The notes under the pieces were generated by a model, which searched no databases, had not been told where the DNA came from, and saw only the letters and a program-made list of their open reading frames with translations. From Castor canadensis (Eukaryota; Chordata; Mammalia; Rodentia; Castoridae), in contig NC_133398.1 of the NCBI RefSeq assembly GCF_047511655.1, forward strand, positions 108,020,332-108,084,331: DNA of 64,000 nucleotides. The letters run 5' to 3'. This document shows positions 12,014 through 24,429 of this stretch, in pieces. The translations under genes were made by a program, and so were the position numbers. Position 1 is the stretch's first letter, and each line of letters begins with the position of its first letter.

Positions 12014-14910
12014 ATGTGTGTTGATGCAGGTGAGCACTGGAGAGGCATCCCCTCTTCTGGCTGCCCACTCTGACCTGTCTTTCTTCTCTCCCAGGTGTAG
12101 ATGCTGACAAACTTGGTGTGGATGACTACAACTCAGAGTCTGGTGTGCTTATTACACACTCTGCCCTGGACTTTGTCTCAGAAGATGAAACGTTGACACC
12201 ACTGGGGAGACTGGAAAAGTACTCTGCAAGTGAGGACGTACTTAACAGGCAAATTGTGGCCCAGAATTTGCTGAACACGTTGAGGGAAGTCAGTGACAAT
12301 AAAAGACATTGTATTACAGTTTGGGAAATAATTACCCAATTAGCTGATGATCCAGAACCAATTGTGAGAGCAGAGCTGATGGAACAGGTGCCTCAGATTG
12401 CATTGTTTTGTCAAGACAACCAGACTTTCATAACAAATGCTTTTTCTAAATACTTACTATCTGTTTTGATTAGATATCTCTCAGATCAGAATAGTGTAGT
12501 GTGGAGAAAAAGTCAGGAAACTTTGATGGCTTTGCTGGAGGAGGAGTTGACTGAAAGATTTGACTTGGAAACCAAGGTGTGCCCTGTGCTTATGGAGCTG
12601 ACTGCCCCAGACAGTGATGAATTTGTGAAAGCAGAAGTTCTGCCTATCATGTGCAAGATGGTTCCCATGGTTGGGAAGTATATTACAAAATGTTTTATCC
12701 TCCCCAGATTTTGTGAGATGTGCTGTGATTATGGAATGTTTCATATTCGAAAGGTCTGTGCTGGTAATTTTGGAGACATTTGCAGTGTAGTTGGCCAGCA
12801 AGCTACTGAGGAAATGCTGCTGCCCAGGTTTTTCCAGCTGTGTTCGGATAATGAATGGGGAGTCTGCAAGGCTTGTGCTGAATGCTTCACGGCAGTTTCA
12901 AATGCAACAAGTCAAGAAATCCGATGGGACAAGCTATCAGCAATATTTGTGGACTTGATCAGTGATCCCTCACATCGGGTTCGCCAAGCAGCTTTTCAGT
13001 CTCTGGGACCTTTCATATCTACTTTTTTTAATCTATCTAGGTCAGGACAATATTTTGAAGGAGAAAGCAATCCTTCAGAGGATGTGTCAGAAGATAAGTA
13101 TAGCATAGGAGATCAAGACATCCCTAAGTATGGGCAGATCAGACCAGAGGCTGTTCCTTTGAATCTCAGCATCACTAATTCCAGTTTCAAACTGGGAAAC
13201 GCACTGGAAGATGGTGCTGCTGAAATTTGCCAGAACTGTACAAGTGAAATAAACATTCCAGTGGATAGCTCTTTACTCTGTACTTTGTCCTCTGAATCTA
13301 ATCAGGAGGCAAGTAGCAATGAGAAGGATGGAAATCTTAATAACAACCAATCTGCACTCCAACCAAAGGTTGGCACCAGTCCACAAGATTACACTCTCTT
13401 AGGTAAGAAGTTACCCAATTCACTCAATTTCTGGAAGACTCTTAGTTTTGAAATTGATCTAGCTGAAGAATTTGAACAGGACTCTGGGAAGAGTCTTAGC
13501 CCAGAGAGATCAGAAGAAGCACCTGAAGTCACCATGCCAGGTTCTCCAAACATCAACATGACTACAAGGAATGAACTGGAAAAACTGACAGAAAATCTGG
13601 AGCCCCACATTGATGGTACAGATGTCAAAGCACAGGTGGAAGAACTGTCAGCTGTGCTGCATGCTTCCAGTTTGGATGCTTATGAGGAGACCTTTCGTAT
13701 GGAAGAGAGGCATGAGCTGCAAGAAGATGTGGGTATAAATGAGCTACCAAATTCTAATGTAAATCTAGATGATTCTGTCCCTTTAATCAGTGATGCTGAT
13801 GAGAATAAAGACACCACTGCTCACTATGTCCACAGTGATGCAGATGTGAACACCATCAGTGACTTGAACCCTGAGGAAGAGAGGAGGCCTAAAGTGCAAG
13901 ATGTTGTACCCCAGGCTTTATTAGATCAGTACTTGCCAATGACAGATCCCTCTCTTGCAGAGATGGTTGATACTGAAATTGTTAAGCATTGTGCCTACAG
14001 CCTGCCAGGTGTGGCCCTAACACTTGGAAGGAGGAATTGGCACTGTCTGAGAGAGACTTACAAGATTCTGGCATCAAACACACGGTACGAAGTTCGAAGA
14101 ACTTTGGCATTCTCGATCCACATGCTTGCAATTATCCTTGGAGATGAGTTAACAGATGCAGATCTGGTTCCAATTTTTAATGGATTTCTAAAAGATGTTG
14201 ATGAAGTTAGGATTGGTGTTCTTAAACACTTGTATGACTTTCTGCATCTTCTTCATATTGACAAAAGAAGAGAGTATCTTTATGAGCTTCAGGAATTTTT
14301 AGTGACAGATAACAGTATAAATTGGTGTTTTCGAGCTGAACTGGCTAAGCAACTGATTTTCCTTCTACAATTGTATAGTCCCAGAGATATTTATGAGTAT
14401 TTATGTCCCATCGCTCTGCATCTCTGTGCAGACAAAGTTTCTTCTGTTCGTTCGGTTTCCTACAAGCTAGTCAGCAAGATTGTGATGAAGCTGCACAGAG
14501 AGACACCTGTGACCTTTGGAATAGATTTCCTCAATGAGCTGGTGGAGAATTTTGGGAGATGCCCCAAGTGGTCTGGTTGGCAAGCCTTTGTCTTCATGTG
14601 CCAAACTATCATTGAAGATGACTGCCTCCCCATGGACCAGTTTGCTGTGTATCTGATGCCACATTTGCTGACCTTGGTGAATGACAAGATTCCAAATGTT
14701 AGAGTGCTACTTGCAAAAACTTTAAGACAAACTCTCCATGAAAAAGAATGCTTCTTAGCCTCTGGCAGCTGTCATGAAGAAGCTGTGGAGCAAGCCATCA
14801 TGACACTTCAGATGGACCAAGATAGTGATGTCAAGTATTTTGCAAGCAAACATCCTGCCAGTAGCAAAATCTCTAAAGATGTCATGAGCACAGCTTCCTC
14901 AACCTACTAG
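12014..14910 (+). CDS. PPP4R1 retrogene candidate (PP4 regulatory subunit 1-like)
   Basis: The parent protein is a HEAT-repeat scaffold that binds the catalytic subunit PPP4C and directs protein phosphatase 4 to targets such as the IKK complex and HDAC3. Here one uninterrupted frame of 930 codons runs from 12118 (a GTG in the parental Gly-Val-Asp-Asp-Tyr context) to the stop at 14908-14910 and ends with the parental-type tail STASSTY. It has an N-terminal HEAT region (about residues 80-310, e.g. ELMEQVP, LPRFCEMCCD, VRQAAFQSLGPFISTF), an acidic low-complexity middle (about 320-600) and C-terminal HEAT repeats (about 610-910, e.g. CAYSLPGVALTLGR, CPKWSGWQAFVFMCQT). All internal introns are absent, so it is a retrocopy. 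The parental start exon is missing. A 943-residue product needs splicing of 12030-12094 from the ATG at 12014; without splicing the first in-frame ATG is at 12379 (843 residues). Many substitutions fall in normally conserved HEAT positions, so function is unproven. Confidence 0.8.
12030..12094 (+). other. Candidate 65-nt GT-AG intron upstream of the PPP4R1-like frame
   Basis: The segment begins GTGAGC after 'gatgcag' and ends in a strong polypyrimidine tract and acceptor ('ctttcttctctcccag'). Removing it joins ATG-TGT-GTT-GAT-GCA-G (from 12014) in frame to GT-GTA-GAT-GCT and then the whole PPP4R1-like frame. Left unspliced, an in-frame TGA lies at 12031-12033. Most likely the acceptor is the parental intron 1 acceptor kept in the retrocopy. 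The donor may be fortuitous, because 12018-12029 resembles the exon start at 12095-12106 (10 of 12 bases), which could also reflect a small duplication. Splicing is a prediction only. Confidence 0.45.
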
Positions 14911-15297
14911 ACAACCTGAACCTTGGGGTTCTTCTGCTTCCATGACAGCTGAAGTTCAATCTCCCCATAAAAGTCTGGAAGAGCTATGGGGGTAGAGGCC
15001 TTCTTCCCACTGACTTCTTCCAGGTTCCAGTTGCCTACACCCACTACCAGGGCTTTTAAGAGTCAGGAGAAACTTGAGGACTCTTTAGTCATGCTGTTAA
15101 GGTTATCAGGGTACAAGTTTTCCGATCTAAGTGCAATTTATTAATAAGATGTATAAAGAGAAAGATATATAAACTTTTGATTACTTTCTAGATGTTTATG
15201 AATAAATGCGATTTGTGAACAAATGTGAGTTATGACCTGTATGAATGATTTCGTGTATAACAGGAAAACTAGATAAACATACTTGTCTTTAAAAATA
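14911..15297 (+). other. 3' UTR and A-rich tail remnant of the PPP4R1 retrocopy
   Basis: Sequence after the stop up to the point where the host duplication resumes (about 15300). It contains AATAAA at 15201-15206 and an A-rich 'taaaaata' remnant at about 15289-15297. A possible decayed target-site duplication is 'acctcagaat' (12002-12011) versus 'acttcaatat' (about 15302-15311), which is a weak match. Confidence 0.55.
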
Positions 15298-17260
15298 TAG
15301 ACTTCAATATTATTCCCATGCCTCCATGAGTGATAATGGATTTTAAAGAGACATATCTTAGAGAGAGTTTTAGTTGTCAATTACCCAGTATTAGATAAAA
15401 ATAGAACATCTCAACAGCTGCCAGTGTGCAGAGAGGAGAACCAGGCATAAGCTAGATGACCATCTAAGTCTTCAGATGGGAGCCTAGCAATAGTCTTCAT
15501 TGTACAATGCACTAACACATCTATGCATTCCAAGCAAAGCAGTGCATTTATATTTATTTCTCTATTTTATGAACTCCTATGCTTATGCTTGTACACTTGT
15601 TTCCTACAGGGCTCCCCAGTCAGTGGTCATGATGCTCAGGAACCTGGCTTTTTTTGTTCACAAAGCTCCACAGAGCCATGCTTACACCAGTGTGTGCACA
15701 TGGTCATACTGAACTAGAATTGATCACATAGTCAATATTTTCCAGAATCTGAAAATCTCAAAGGAAATGGAATGAACCACATTGGAGACTCTGTGTTCCT
15801 TTCACTGGAAATAAGGAAGTCCCCCTTCTTTACCTACCCTCCAAGAGCCCATCCGGGAAAAACAGTTGCTCCCTATATGCAAGACCAACTCGTCATGAAG
15901 CCAGGGCTTTGAGCCAAAGGAAACAGGAGCAATGACTCCTATCCCCAACTTTGAGTGCCTCCAATGATTTCACACCTCCATACAAGAAGGTCATGACACA
16001 GCTATTCTCCATACAGAAGGAGGGTGTAGCATAGGCAGTATTCCAGTACCCATCCAGGATCAGGCTTAGAGTAAACTCCTCCTAGGAGGAGTTATTTTTT
16101 CATTTCTCTGGGGAAATAGTTGTTCTCGGTATGTCCAGAGCACTTTAGTTTTTTAGTTATGCATGTGCACATCTGTGTGTCTCATTAGAGTAGCATCTTT
16201 TAAAGTCTGGGATCTCATATGTTCTCTCTCCCAGAGTTTCACCCAGGATCCTGGGCCAGAACAGGACATGCCAAAATGACTAAATGACATAGGCATATTG
16301 GAATGGAGGGGCTTGAGTAAAGAGTTATGGTATTGAATGGAACCCATTCTTTGAAATGACATTGAGATTCTATCTGAATTCAGATCTAACTCTAACCCAT
16401 AGGAAGCTCACTTCCAACATCTGCTTCAGGTTGAACTCTATACTAGAGTCTGAAATTTTCACAGTTGTGGACTTTGTAATCTTCCTTCTTTCCATTTTCC
16501 CCTGCCATTCCAATATTCTCTCACTGCTGTTCTCTCTGACAGAAATTTAATGTTTATTCAGGAAGTATTTTCACTAGATTTATTGTTATTAATTTCTAAT
16601 TTTAAATTTTAATGACCCAAACCACTAACCCAAATCATCCCAGGAATGTTTAAAGGGGGTTGGGCTTATATACATTTAAATAACCTCAGCACATATTTTC
16701 ATTGGTCACATAGACAATGTCAACTCTCACATCAAATATGATGCATCACAAAAGGGCCAGCTAAATCCAAAAGTATGTTTTTTAAAATACGAGATTCAGT
16801 GCTTACATTGATCTGGTTCTTATCTTACAGAATTTCAGCATGTATAGCTTTGTATCAAGAGACAGAACACTCTCAAATTGCCCATTGAAGCAAAATATAG
16901 TATAATTAGGGCGATGTTGTGTATAATAAAATCAGAACAACACAATGGTATACAGCAGTTCAACATGCATCTTTACACGTGTAGCAATTCACCATTTGCA
17001 CATATTGGCATAGAGGAACATCCCCGAGGATTTAGCAAGGTGTCTTTGCTCTCTTCTTTCTCACCTCTTGAATTGGTTGTGGTTTAAAGCCATGCAGAAA
17101 GGGGGCATTGCTGAAAGGATATTTATTCAAAGAGTGTTACAATCTGTCTTTGAGTTAAATGAAGACTTTTTCCCCAAATATTCCTTTCCTCCATCCTTTA
17201 CTCTTTAATAAATGTAGGGCCTTGTCTAAGTAAACTGACGATACCAAAGAAATATGAAGA
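15298..17260 (+). repeat. Diverged local duplication, copy 3 (right flank and body)
   Basis: Continues the unit interrupted by the PPP4R1 retrocopy. It parallels copy 1 (7860-9600) and, towards its end, 11560-11830 of copy 2. Net of the retrocopy, the spacing between equivalent points at 11830 and 17330 is about 2.2 kb, which is the repeat period. No gene was recognised. Confidence 0.65.
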
Positions 17261-18340
17261 GAACATTGCTTGTTGTTACATATTATGTTTAAAAATTTAC
17301 TCTCCTAGGGAAACAATCTATTCATAACCTAAAGATTTTACATGGAAAACTCATGCTAAAACCTGAAAGTATTAGGTTTATGGGACATGTGTACAATTCC
17401 CTAGAGAGATTCCAAATGGAGGCAAGAATCCCTCAAAGAATGAATGATGAGTTCAAGAAAAATGGAGCCTTGCATATTCATACATACTTTTTACTGCCTC
17501 CAAATACAGGTCAGCAGAATTTATCCCATGCATACAAGAGTGATAATGGAAATAACAAACAACCCACTGGATTTGAAATTGACCTATGTTCAAAGGAGAG
17601 CCACACACCAGTTAGGATTAGACAGAAAATAGAATATCTTAACTGATGTCGATGTGCATAGAGTAGATCCAGGCAGATCCTAGAAGGTCCTAAATAGTTT
17701 CAGATGGGAAAAAAACAAAAGTCATCATTGTCCAGCACACTACCAGATCGATGTACTCCAAGCAAGGCAATAAATGTAAGGATTTTTTCCCTCATTGTTT
17801 GAATTCCTATCCTTTGAACCTGTTTTATGCATGGCCTAGGATATACTCATCATGCTCAATCAGGAGATGGCCTGGTGATGCAATTCTGTATACCACAGTC
17901 AGCACTGTCTGAGAAGCATTCCTATGGGAAGAACCTAACTGATTTTGATCAAACCACTTAGCTTAGCCATCAGCTTACTGTTTTGCAGAATTAATATATT
18001 AACAATGCAAGGCAATTAGACAGTTTCAGAATGTGGGTTATTTATACTACAAATGATTCAGTTTCTCTACTATGCATTGCAACAAAAATGCTATAAAATA
18101 GAAATATTGTCAACAGAGGTAAGCTATTTAAACCACTCTATACTATAATCTTCTTCCTTAGATAGATTTAGAGCAGAAGAAAGTTAAAAGGATGTAATTT
18201 TTATGAATTCGATATCTCAGTGGAGGCTCTAATACCTGCATGGCCACCATATCCCCAAAGATAGGAAAGGTCTTTGGAAATTCTCTCATGGCTGTTTGTG
18301 AGAATGACAATCAGCACACCCCAATTCTGGTTGGTTTATT
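17261..18340 (+). repeat. Diverged local duplication, copy 4 (partial), with the empty site
   Basis: Repeats the same block order: 'ttgcttgttgttacatatta', 'gtattaggtttatgggacat', 'gccttgcatattcatac', 'gagtgataatgg', 'ctccaagcaaggc', 'ctctactatgcattgca'. The point equivalent to the retrocopy insertion (about 17480-17530) is continuous, so this copy shows the pre-insertion arrangement. Homology fades after about 18340. Confidence 0.65.
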
Positions 18341-21207
18341 TTTGTTCTCTGTACTTCTCCTGAGGAGCAAAAAAGTGGGCTAGTGTGTCCATTGTTCTCA
18401 CTGAACTCCACCCACAAATAGAGAAATCTAAACTTTGGCTTAGAAGTTTGTTAATAATACTCATGGAATAAAAATTTGAGGCATTTCAGAAGTATGTAAG
18501 GCAAGCACCACAGGAAAATACTCATCTATTTTGCTGGTTTCAGTTAAGTCCCACATATACGTGATGGACAAATCCAATGGGATCCGTGAATATGAACATC
18601 TGAGTCCCCCTCCACTCACATTCACATTCTCCCTGTGTATTAGTTGAAAATATCTTTCAAGGATATTTTTAACTTTGTTTTTTGGATTTCAGTCATTTAA
18701 ACATAAAGATTCATCAGCTTGGCATCTACCAATCCTTTAATCCTAACACAATGCATCAAATGAAAGCCATAGGGATTGGATTATATTATCTGAAATTAGT
18801 GCCCTAAATTGTCAGTGGACATTTATTGAATGTCCAGTATCCCACAAAGCAGTATACTGGATGCAGAGAATTTTATAGCAGATTCGAATGAGTATATTAT
18901 ATCAAGTACTTGATAGTGAATACCCCATGTCTTGCATCTTTCACAAAATCCTGTGTGTCAGATATGGTCTCCGTCATTCCAAATTCACAACTGGAATGAA
19001 GAAAATCTCTGTAAAGTTATTTACTGTGCTCAAGGCCAGTCAGAAAATCCTCTTTGGTTACCTCCCTCTGACACTTTCACCACCAGAAGCAGAAGACAAG
19101 AATAAAAGGAAAGAAAAGGCTGTTGAGAAGGAAATGTAATCAAGAAATTTTCATATAAGGGATGGATTTTGAGCCTGATTTGAAAAGAGTCTTGGAAATA
19201 CAGGAAGTGGGAATGGGGATGTAGTCACTTACAGGAGAATAAAGAAATGGGAAATGAGTATAGCAATCTCCATTTTGGGGAAAGACATCCACATCAGGGT
19301 ACAATGAAAAATGAATAGTGGAGTAGGAGAGGGAGACTCAACAGAAGCCTGCAAACAAAAGTTTGAGGTAAAAGCATCCATTCACTGAAAAGAAAAACCT
19401 GATCCAGAGTTTAAAGTTTTTCAGGGTATGAACATAGAATGAATTGATGACAGAGCATATATTTAAAGGCACCAAACAAATTTAAAATTAACTTCATTGC
19501 TCTTAGCTTTAGGACTATAATCTCTCACTCCCTCATCTGGGCTTTCAAGAAGGGGTCAGGTTCGTTCTCTGTGCTTATGTACAGGAAATACCATGAACTT
19601 TCCTTTTCCTTCCTTCTGCAAAGGATATACTTTTCCTTATCAATCAAAAAGGGTCTGTCACAGAAGACATCTTCAGAAATACAAGCAGTATAAAGTTCTG
19701 CAGAGGACTAAAGTAGGAACTAAATTCTGGAGTCAGCATGGATATCAATGGGGGAATATGCCTTTTTGGTTGCACAAATATTAGAGTTAGGGAAAGTTCT
19801 AGAATTATCCAAGTAGAGCTGCATAACTTAGAAACTGTATGGATGGTTTCCATCATCATCATTACTCAGTAAGAATAGGCAAAATACACTACTGAAAATC
19901 TGGAAAATTGAAGAATGCATAACAAAGTCAAAACTCAGGGAAGCTACTCTGATTGTTACAAAACCTGATATGTTAGACATGTGGGGTATAATGACTCCAA
20001 TATTGTTGACCCACTTGGTGGCTGTCATCAATAACTTTTATGTTTAACCCACCACTAACAGTTGCAGTTACAAAGCACACAACTCCTGTAACAATTCATT
20101 TCTTCTAAATATGACTCTTGACCTGAGTGTAGTAGCCAAATGTAGCTCAGAATTCTGAAGATTCAGTTGAATTATACAAAAAGTAGATAAGCTTTAAATG
20201 ATACAACTAAGTCTCTGTAGTATTTTAAAACAAAATATTACAAGTGAGAAAGAGTTTAATTAATCCATATTTGTGCTTTTTAATAGTTCTGAAAGCATAT
20301 GATAATGTGGTAATGAGTGCAAAAAGTTTCTTAAAAACATTTTAGAATCTCTGCTGAACTTGGTCCTTCCCTATGTTTTCTGAGTGCTTGGCTACTGTTC
20401 ATTAATGGTTTATTGCTGACAGTTCAGTAATGGTTTATGGTCAGTGAGTACTATGCTGAAACTATAGCAATATAGAGTAGGGATCCAAATAAATTGATTG
20501 TTGACCTCTAGAAAGTACACACTTGAAATGGATTTCATTTTCTAGCAAGATATAGAGTTACCATTTTCAGATTTTCCAACTTGGCCTGGATAATACTATA
20601 TCAGATAATTGTAGAGTTAAGCTATCCTAACCTAGAAATGAATATGTAACCATGGCAACATTAAATATACTTAAGCTTTCTATAACCAGTAATAGTGAAT
20701 GCCCTTGGATTATTTTTCTTGGGTCATGTGCTGGGTTTACCACCAAACACCACCAATGAATTCTGTCTCACAGATCCCAGGAAACCATAGGGGAGACACA
20801 TATGATTGGTTTTGAAAGTTCAGTGTACAGCAGGCAAATGTGTTCCAGAAACCTTCCAGAACCCAGAGCTCAAGTTCTTTCTCTCTACATACTGGGCACA
20901 TTCCATGGGAATCACAGTGAGAAACCAGAGCCACAACAGGAAGGGATTCCCACACATAACATGTTTCAGCAGCAGAAGGACTGTGACTTTGTCTATTGTC
21001 TTCACTTTTCAATCTCCAGTACTACACCCCTGCTTGTTACAAACAGCAGCTCATAAGGTATTAGGATCAGTGAATAATTTCTATAATAGATGTATTTGAC
21101 TATTTGGTAAAAACTATGTTAACAAGGTGTGCCTTTGAAGCTAGCATGGTGATATGTCAACTTCTCATTCTTACAGAAAAATTTACACTTCACATTTTTG
21201 CTTTTTT
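18341..21207. other. Non-coding stretch, nothing firmly recognised
   Basis: AT-rich sequence with only accidental short frames. The overlapping frames at 20737-21099 on both strands have no family signature and no splice context, and I do not support them as genes. Confidence 0.4.
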
Positions 21208-21490
21208 TCTTGATGGTTCTGGGGTTTATGCTCATGGCTTTGCACTTGCTTAGCAGGAAATCTACCATTTGATCCATTTCCCCTGACCCTTTTTCCTTCT
21301 GTTTATCTCTTAGACAACATTTCATGCTTTTTCTCAGGCTGGCCTTAGATGAAGATCATCATATCACTCCCTCTCACCACACCCAGTTTGTTGAGTTGGT
21401 GTCTCACTAATATTTTGCCTGGACTTTCCTTGAACTATAATACTCTCATCTCTGCCTCCTAAGTAGCTGGTACTACTGGGATACACCAAA
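21208..21490 (-). mobile_element. Composite SINE (tRNA-derived plus B1-like), minus strand
   Basis: The plus strand shows the reverse complement of a tRNA-like head ('gcacttgcttagcaggaaat', 'ctaccatttgatccattt'). It is followed by B1-like text ('ctcaggctggccttagatga', 'tgcctcctaagtagctggta', 'gggatacacca'). A duplicated B1-like portion lies in between, so this is an old compound element. Confidence 0.7.
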
Positions 21491-23894
21491 CTCTTAATAA
21501 ATTTTAATAGGCCTAGTATTATAGTATTGAGATATATTAATCAACCATTTAAACTAACTATGTAGGCAACTAAGGAAGAAACCTACACTTGTATTTCTGT
21601 AGCCCTGGCATTCAGAAGTCCAAATGTTGGATATATCATCATGCAGATTAAGTTTTCATTTTGTGGAGGGTTTTCATATGTTTTAATCCTAGCGATTGAA
21701 AATAGTAATGTGTAGTTAATACAGATTTGAGGGCCTTTCCATGTCTTTTGCTTCCTAGTTTAAGAGTTGATAGTTTATATAGTTAAGAGAATTGAAGAAT
21801 GAAGTTGTTAAAAGAATTTTCGCCCAAGGAATACACATTGCTCAAGTTGTAAAATCCACCCCTCACTTAATATGTGTTCATAAGTATTCAGTTCCATTGT
21901 TCAGAAAGTTTATTGCTAAGAATTAAAAGCACTGCATTCAAGAAATAATCAACATGTGTATACATATTTCTTTCAAGAAAATAGAATTTAGGATGATTTC
22001 TCACTTGTGAATTTTAACCCATCTGACTTATGTCAACGAGAGGAAGTTTCAGATGGTAGCTGTATCTTCACTCCCATCACTTCCCAGACTATGCTTTCAT
22101 ACTTATAGTTTGAAGTGGAAAGTTTGAGCCAAGGTCTATATAGGTCGCTGCTGGGGTTGCTCTGAAGGAATTGGCATCTAAACTGAATTTTTCTCTTAAA
22201 TTCTTTCCCCATAAGTTTTCTAATTTAGATTTTTCTATAAGAATAATAATATTTTGCCTATATAAAGATTTTCTACAAACTATCAGCAGAAATATCAAGG
22301 CAATGAAGAGAACATAACTGCAGTCTAGAGGTAATGATGCAGCAACTTGTCTATTCTACACATGACTCAAAATTGCAATTAGTATATTCTTAGAAAAATA
22401 TTATCTTATGTCTTATAGTTTGAGCAGCTAAAGTAATGTCCAGTGCCAAAAATTTCATGTGGTCATGCGTGGAAGCCAGTTCAAGAAGATATGTATGTCT
22501 CACTACTCTAAGTTATTGTTTCTCTACTAATGTTGTAGAATATTTGACCATGGGTACACACTTTGAGTACCCATGCCACTGATGAAGAAATTCACTGATA
22601 TCCTAAAGAAATTAGAATAATAATGTACCCCAACTTTGTTTAATAGTTATCTAACCAAAGAAGTTCATGTCTAATTGAAGAATTGAACTCAAGTAAACAT
22701 TTTTGTATGCATTATTTCCTAGCATGAATGGCATTGATAACAGAGCTTTGGGCTTTTGCCAGTAAGCAGCATTCCAAAGTTTTACTTTAAAAATGAACAG
22801 AGAATTTCCTATTTAATTTTTTAATTTTATCCATAAGCTTTTAGTTGAGCATATTGTAGAATGTTACTGGAGTCTTAAACATCCTGATATTAAATTAGAT
22901 GTTAGTGACATTTTCTAAGGGTAAATACACTGTAGTGACATACAGGATGTATTCTAAGTCATATTTTTAAGACATGATCTCATTGCTGTTGCATTTTCAA
23001 TAGCATATGTCACTGAAATAGAAAATTTCCTTTTCCTTTCTCCATATTTACAACTTCCTAAGTAAAATTACTTGGATTAAGTGTGTGTTTTTCTGTATTT
23101 TAGAATAGTTGCCAAAGTACAACATTCCTCTATTAAACCAACTTTTGGTAATGTTGTACAATGTTCAGAAAAATGCCTCAGCAAATAAAGTGTCATCATA
23201 AAATTTATTCATGTGCTTATTAGCAAGTCTTCTGTGGAGGCATACTTCCTGAATCACAGTAGTAGAAAAGATCCTATCCACAAAGATAATGGGGTTTCCT
23301 AATTTTTTCCATAGGGAAGCAGTGACCCCAATTTAAGGCTGAAATTCAGGATAACTACGACTGATGTTTTCCTTTTTCTAAGTACATAATAAGTTTCGAA
23401 CCTCTGGGTTGGCCCAGTCATTTCTCCCACTTTGCTGAGATGTTGGAAGATAGCTTGTTAAGGAAAAATTGACAGAACCCAATTCTTCATTTCTGTTCAA
23501 GAGGCAGAACAGTAGATTGACTAATGGAGTAATGGTAGAGAAAACACAGGCTTTGGTAGATTTCCCCCTTCCATATTCACTGACAACAACTCTTGTAATT
23601 TTATCATTAGCATACTTTTAAAGTATGCTATGCTCCATGGTACTGTAACTGCTGTCAGGGAAGAGACTATCCTGCTCTTCACTGTATCCCTAATAGTTGG
23701 CAAAGATTTTGGGCTTCTCATGAAGTCCAAGTTTGTTGAAGATGCCATGTAAAATGAAAAAGAAGGGAGGGGAAGATTGACTACCTGAATTATCACTCTG
23801 CCCATTGAGCATGTTCAACACTGACCCACTGCCCTCAATTGAAGGATCAGAAAAGGATATTAACCTAGATCCAAAGTACCTCACAAAGACATTT
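21491..23894. other. Non-coding stretch, nothing recognised
   Basis: AT-rich DNA. A 94-codon minus frame at 23521-23805 lies in it, but neither strand gives a protein family I recognise, and it is not supported as coding. Confidence 0.4.
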
Positions 23895-23966
23895 GTTTCT
23901 GGTGATAATGGGTTTTGAACTCAAGACCTCATGCTTTCTAGGCAGGTGCTGCACCATTCGGCCACA
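23895..23966 (-). mobile_element. tRNA-derived SINE fragment, minus strand
   Basis: Reverse complement of a tRNA-type SINE. The B-box-like part reads 'gttttgaactcaagacctca' and the A-box side reads 'taggcaggtgctgcaccatt' followed by 'cggccac'. No A tail is visible. Confidence 0.7.
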
Positions 23967-24429
23967 AAGAAATTTTTATTAAAATCCAAAAAGAGCAAAC
24001 TGAAGGTGTAGAATGATTCCTTCTTCCTGACAGAAATAAAATTTGAGATGGCTATGCTTAAAATTGAAACCCAACTTGTTAATGAAAGTTTTGTTATAAG
24101 CATAAATTTGTGGAAATTAAATCTCTCTTGCCTTTAAGATGATGACTCTACAAGGAGGTTGCTAAATTCTTTATTCAAACAGACTTCATAAAATCTGTAG
24201 ACATGTTCAGAACATATATGAACTTAACAGTAGTCATAACTTAGCCTCAAGTACAGACTTTCATTATACTTTGTTCACTCCTTCATTCTCTTATCTGTTC
24301 CTCCTCTTCTTTGACTACATCATTTCAAGACTGTAACTTCTTGACTTTCTAGAAAAAATTATCATGCTCCCAAGCTTTATATTGTAAAATTACCCTCAGG
24401 CATGGCTTGTTTTTCCTTTCTATCCTCCA

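Noticed and set aside
12481-12801. 106-codon minus-strand frame inside the PPP4R1 retrocopy
   Set aside because: It is the antisense shadow of a conserved coding sequence; no independent signature.
20737-21099. Overlapping frames of 84-97 codons on both strands
   Set aside because: No conserved motif, and the frames overlap on both strands, as expected by chance.
23521-23805. 94-codon minus-strand frame, and a plus-strand reading of the same stretch
   Set aside because: I tried both strands against families I know and recognised nothing; there is no splice or retrocopy hallmark.
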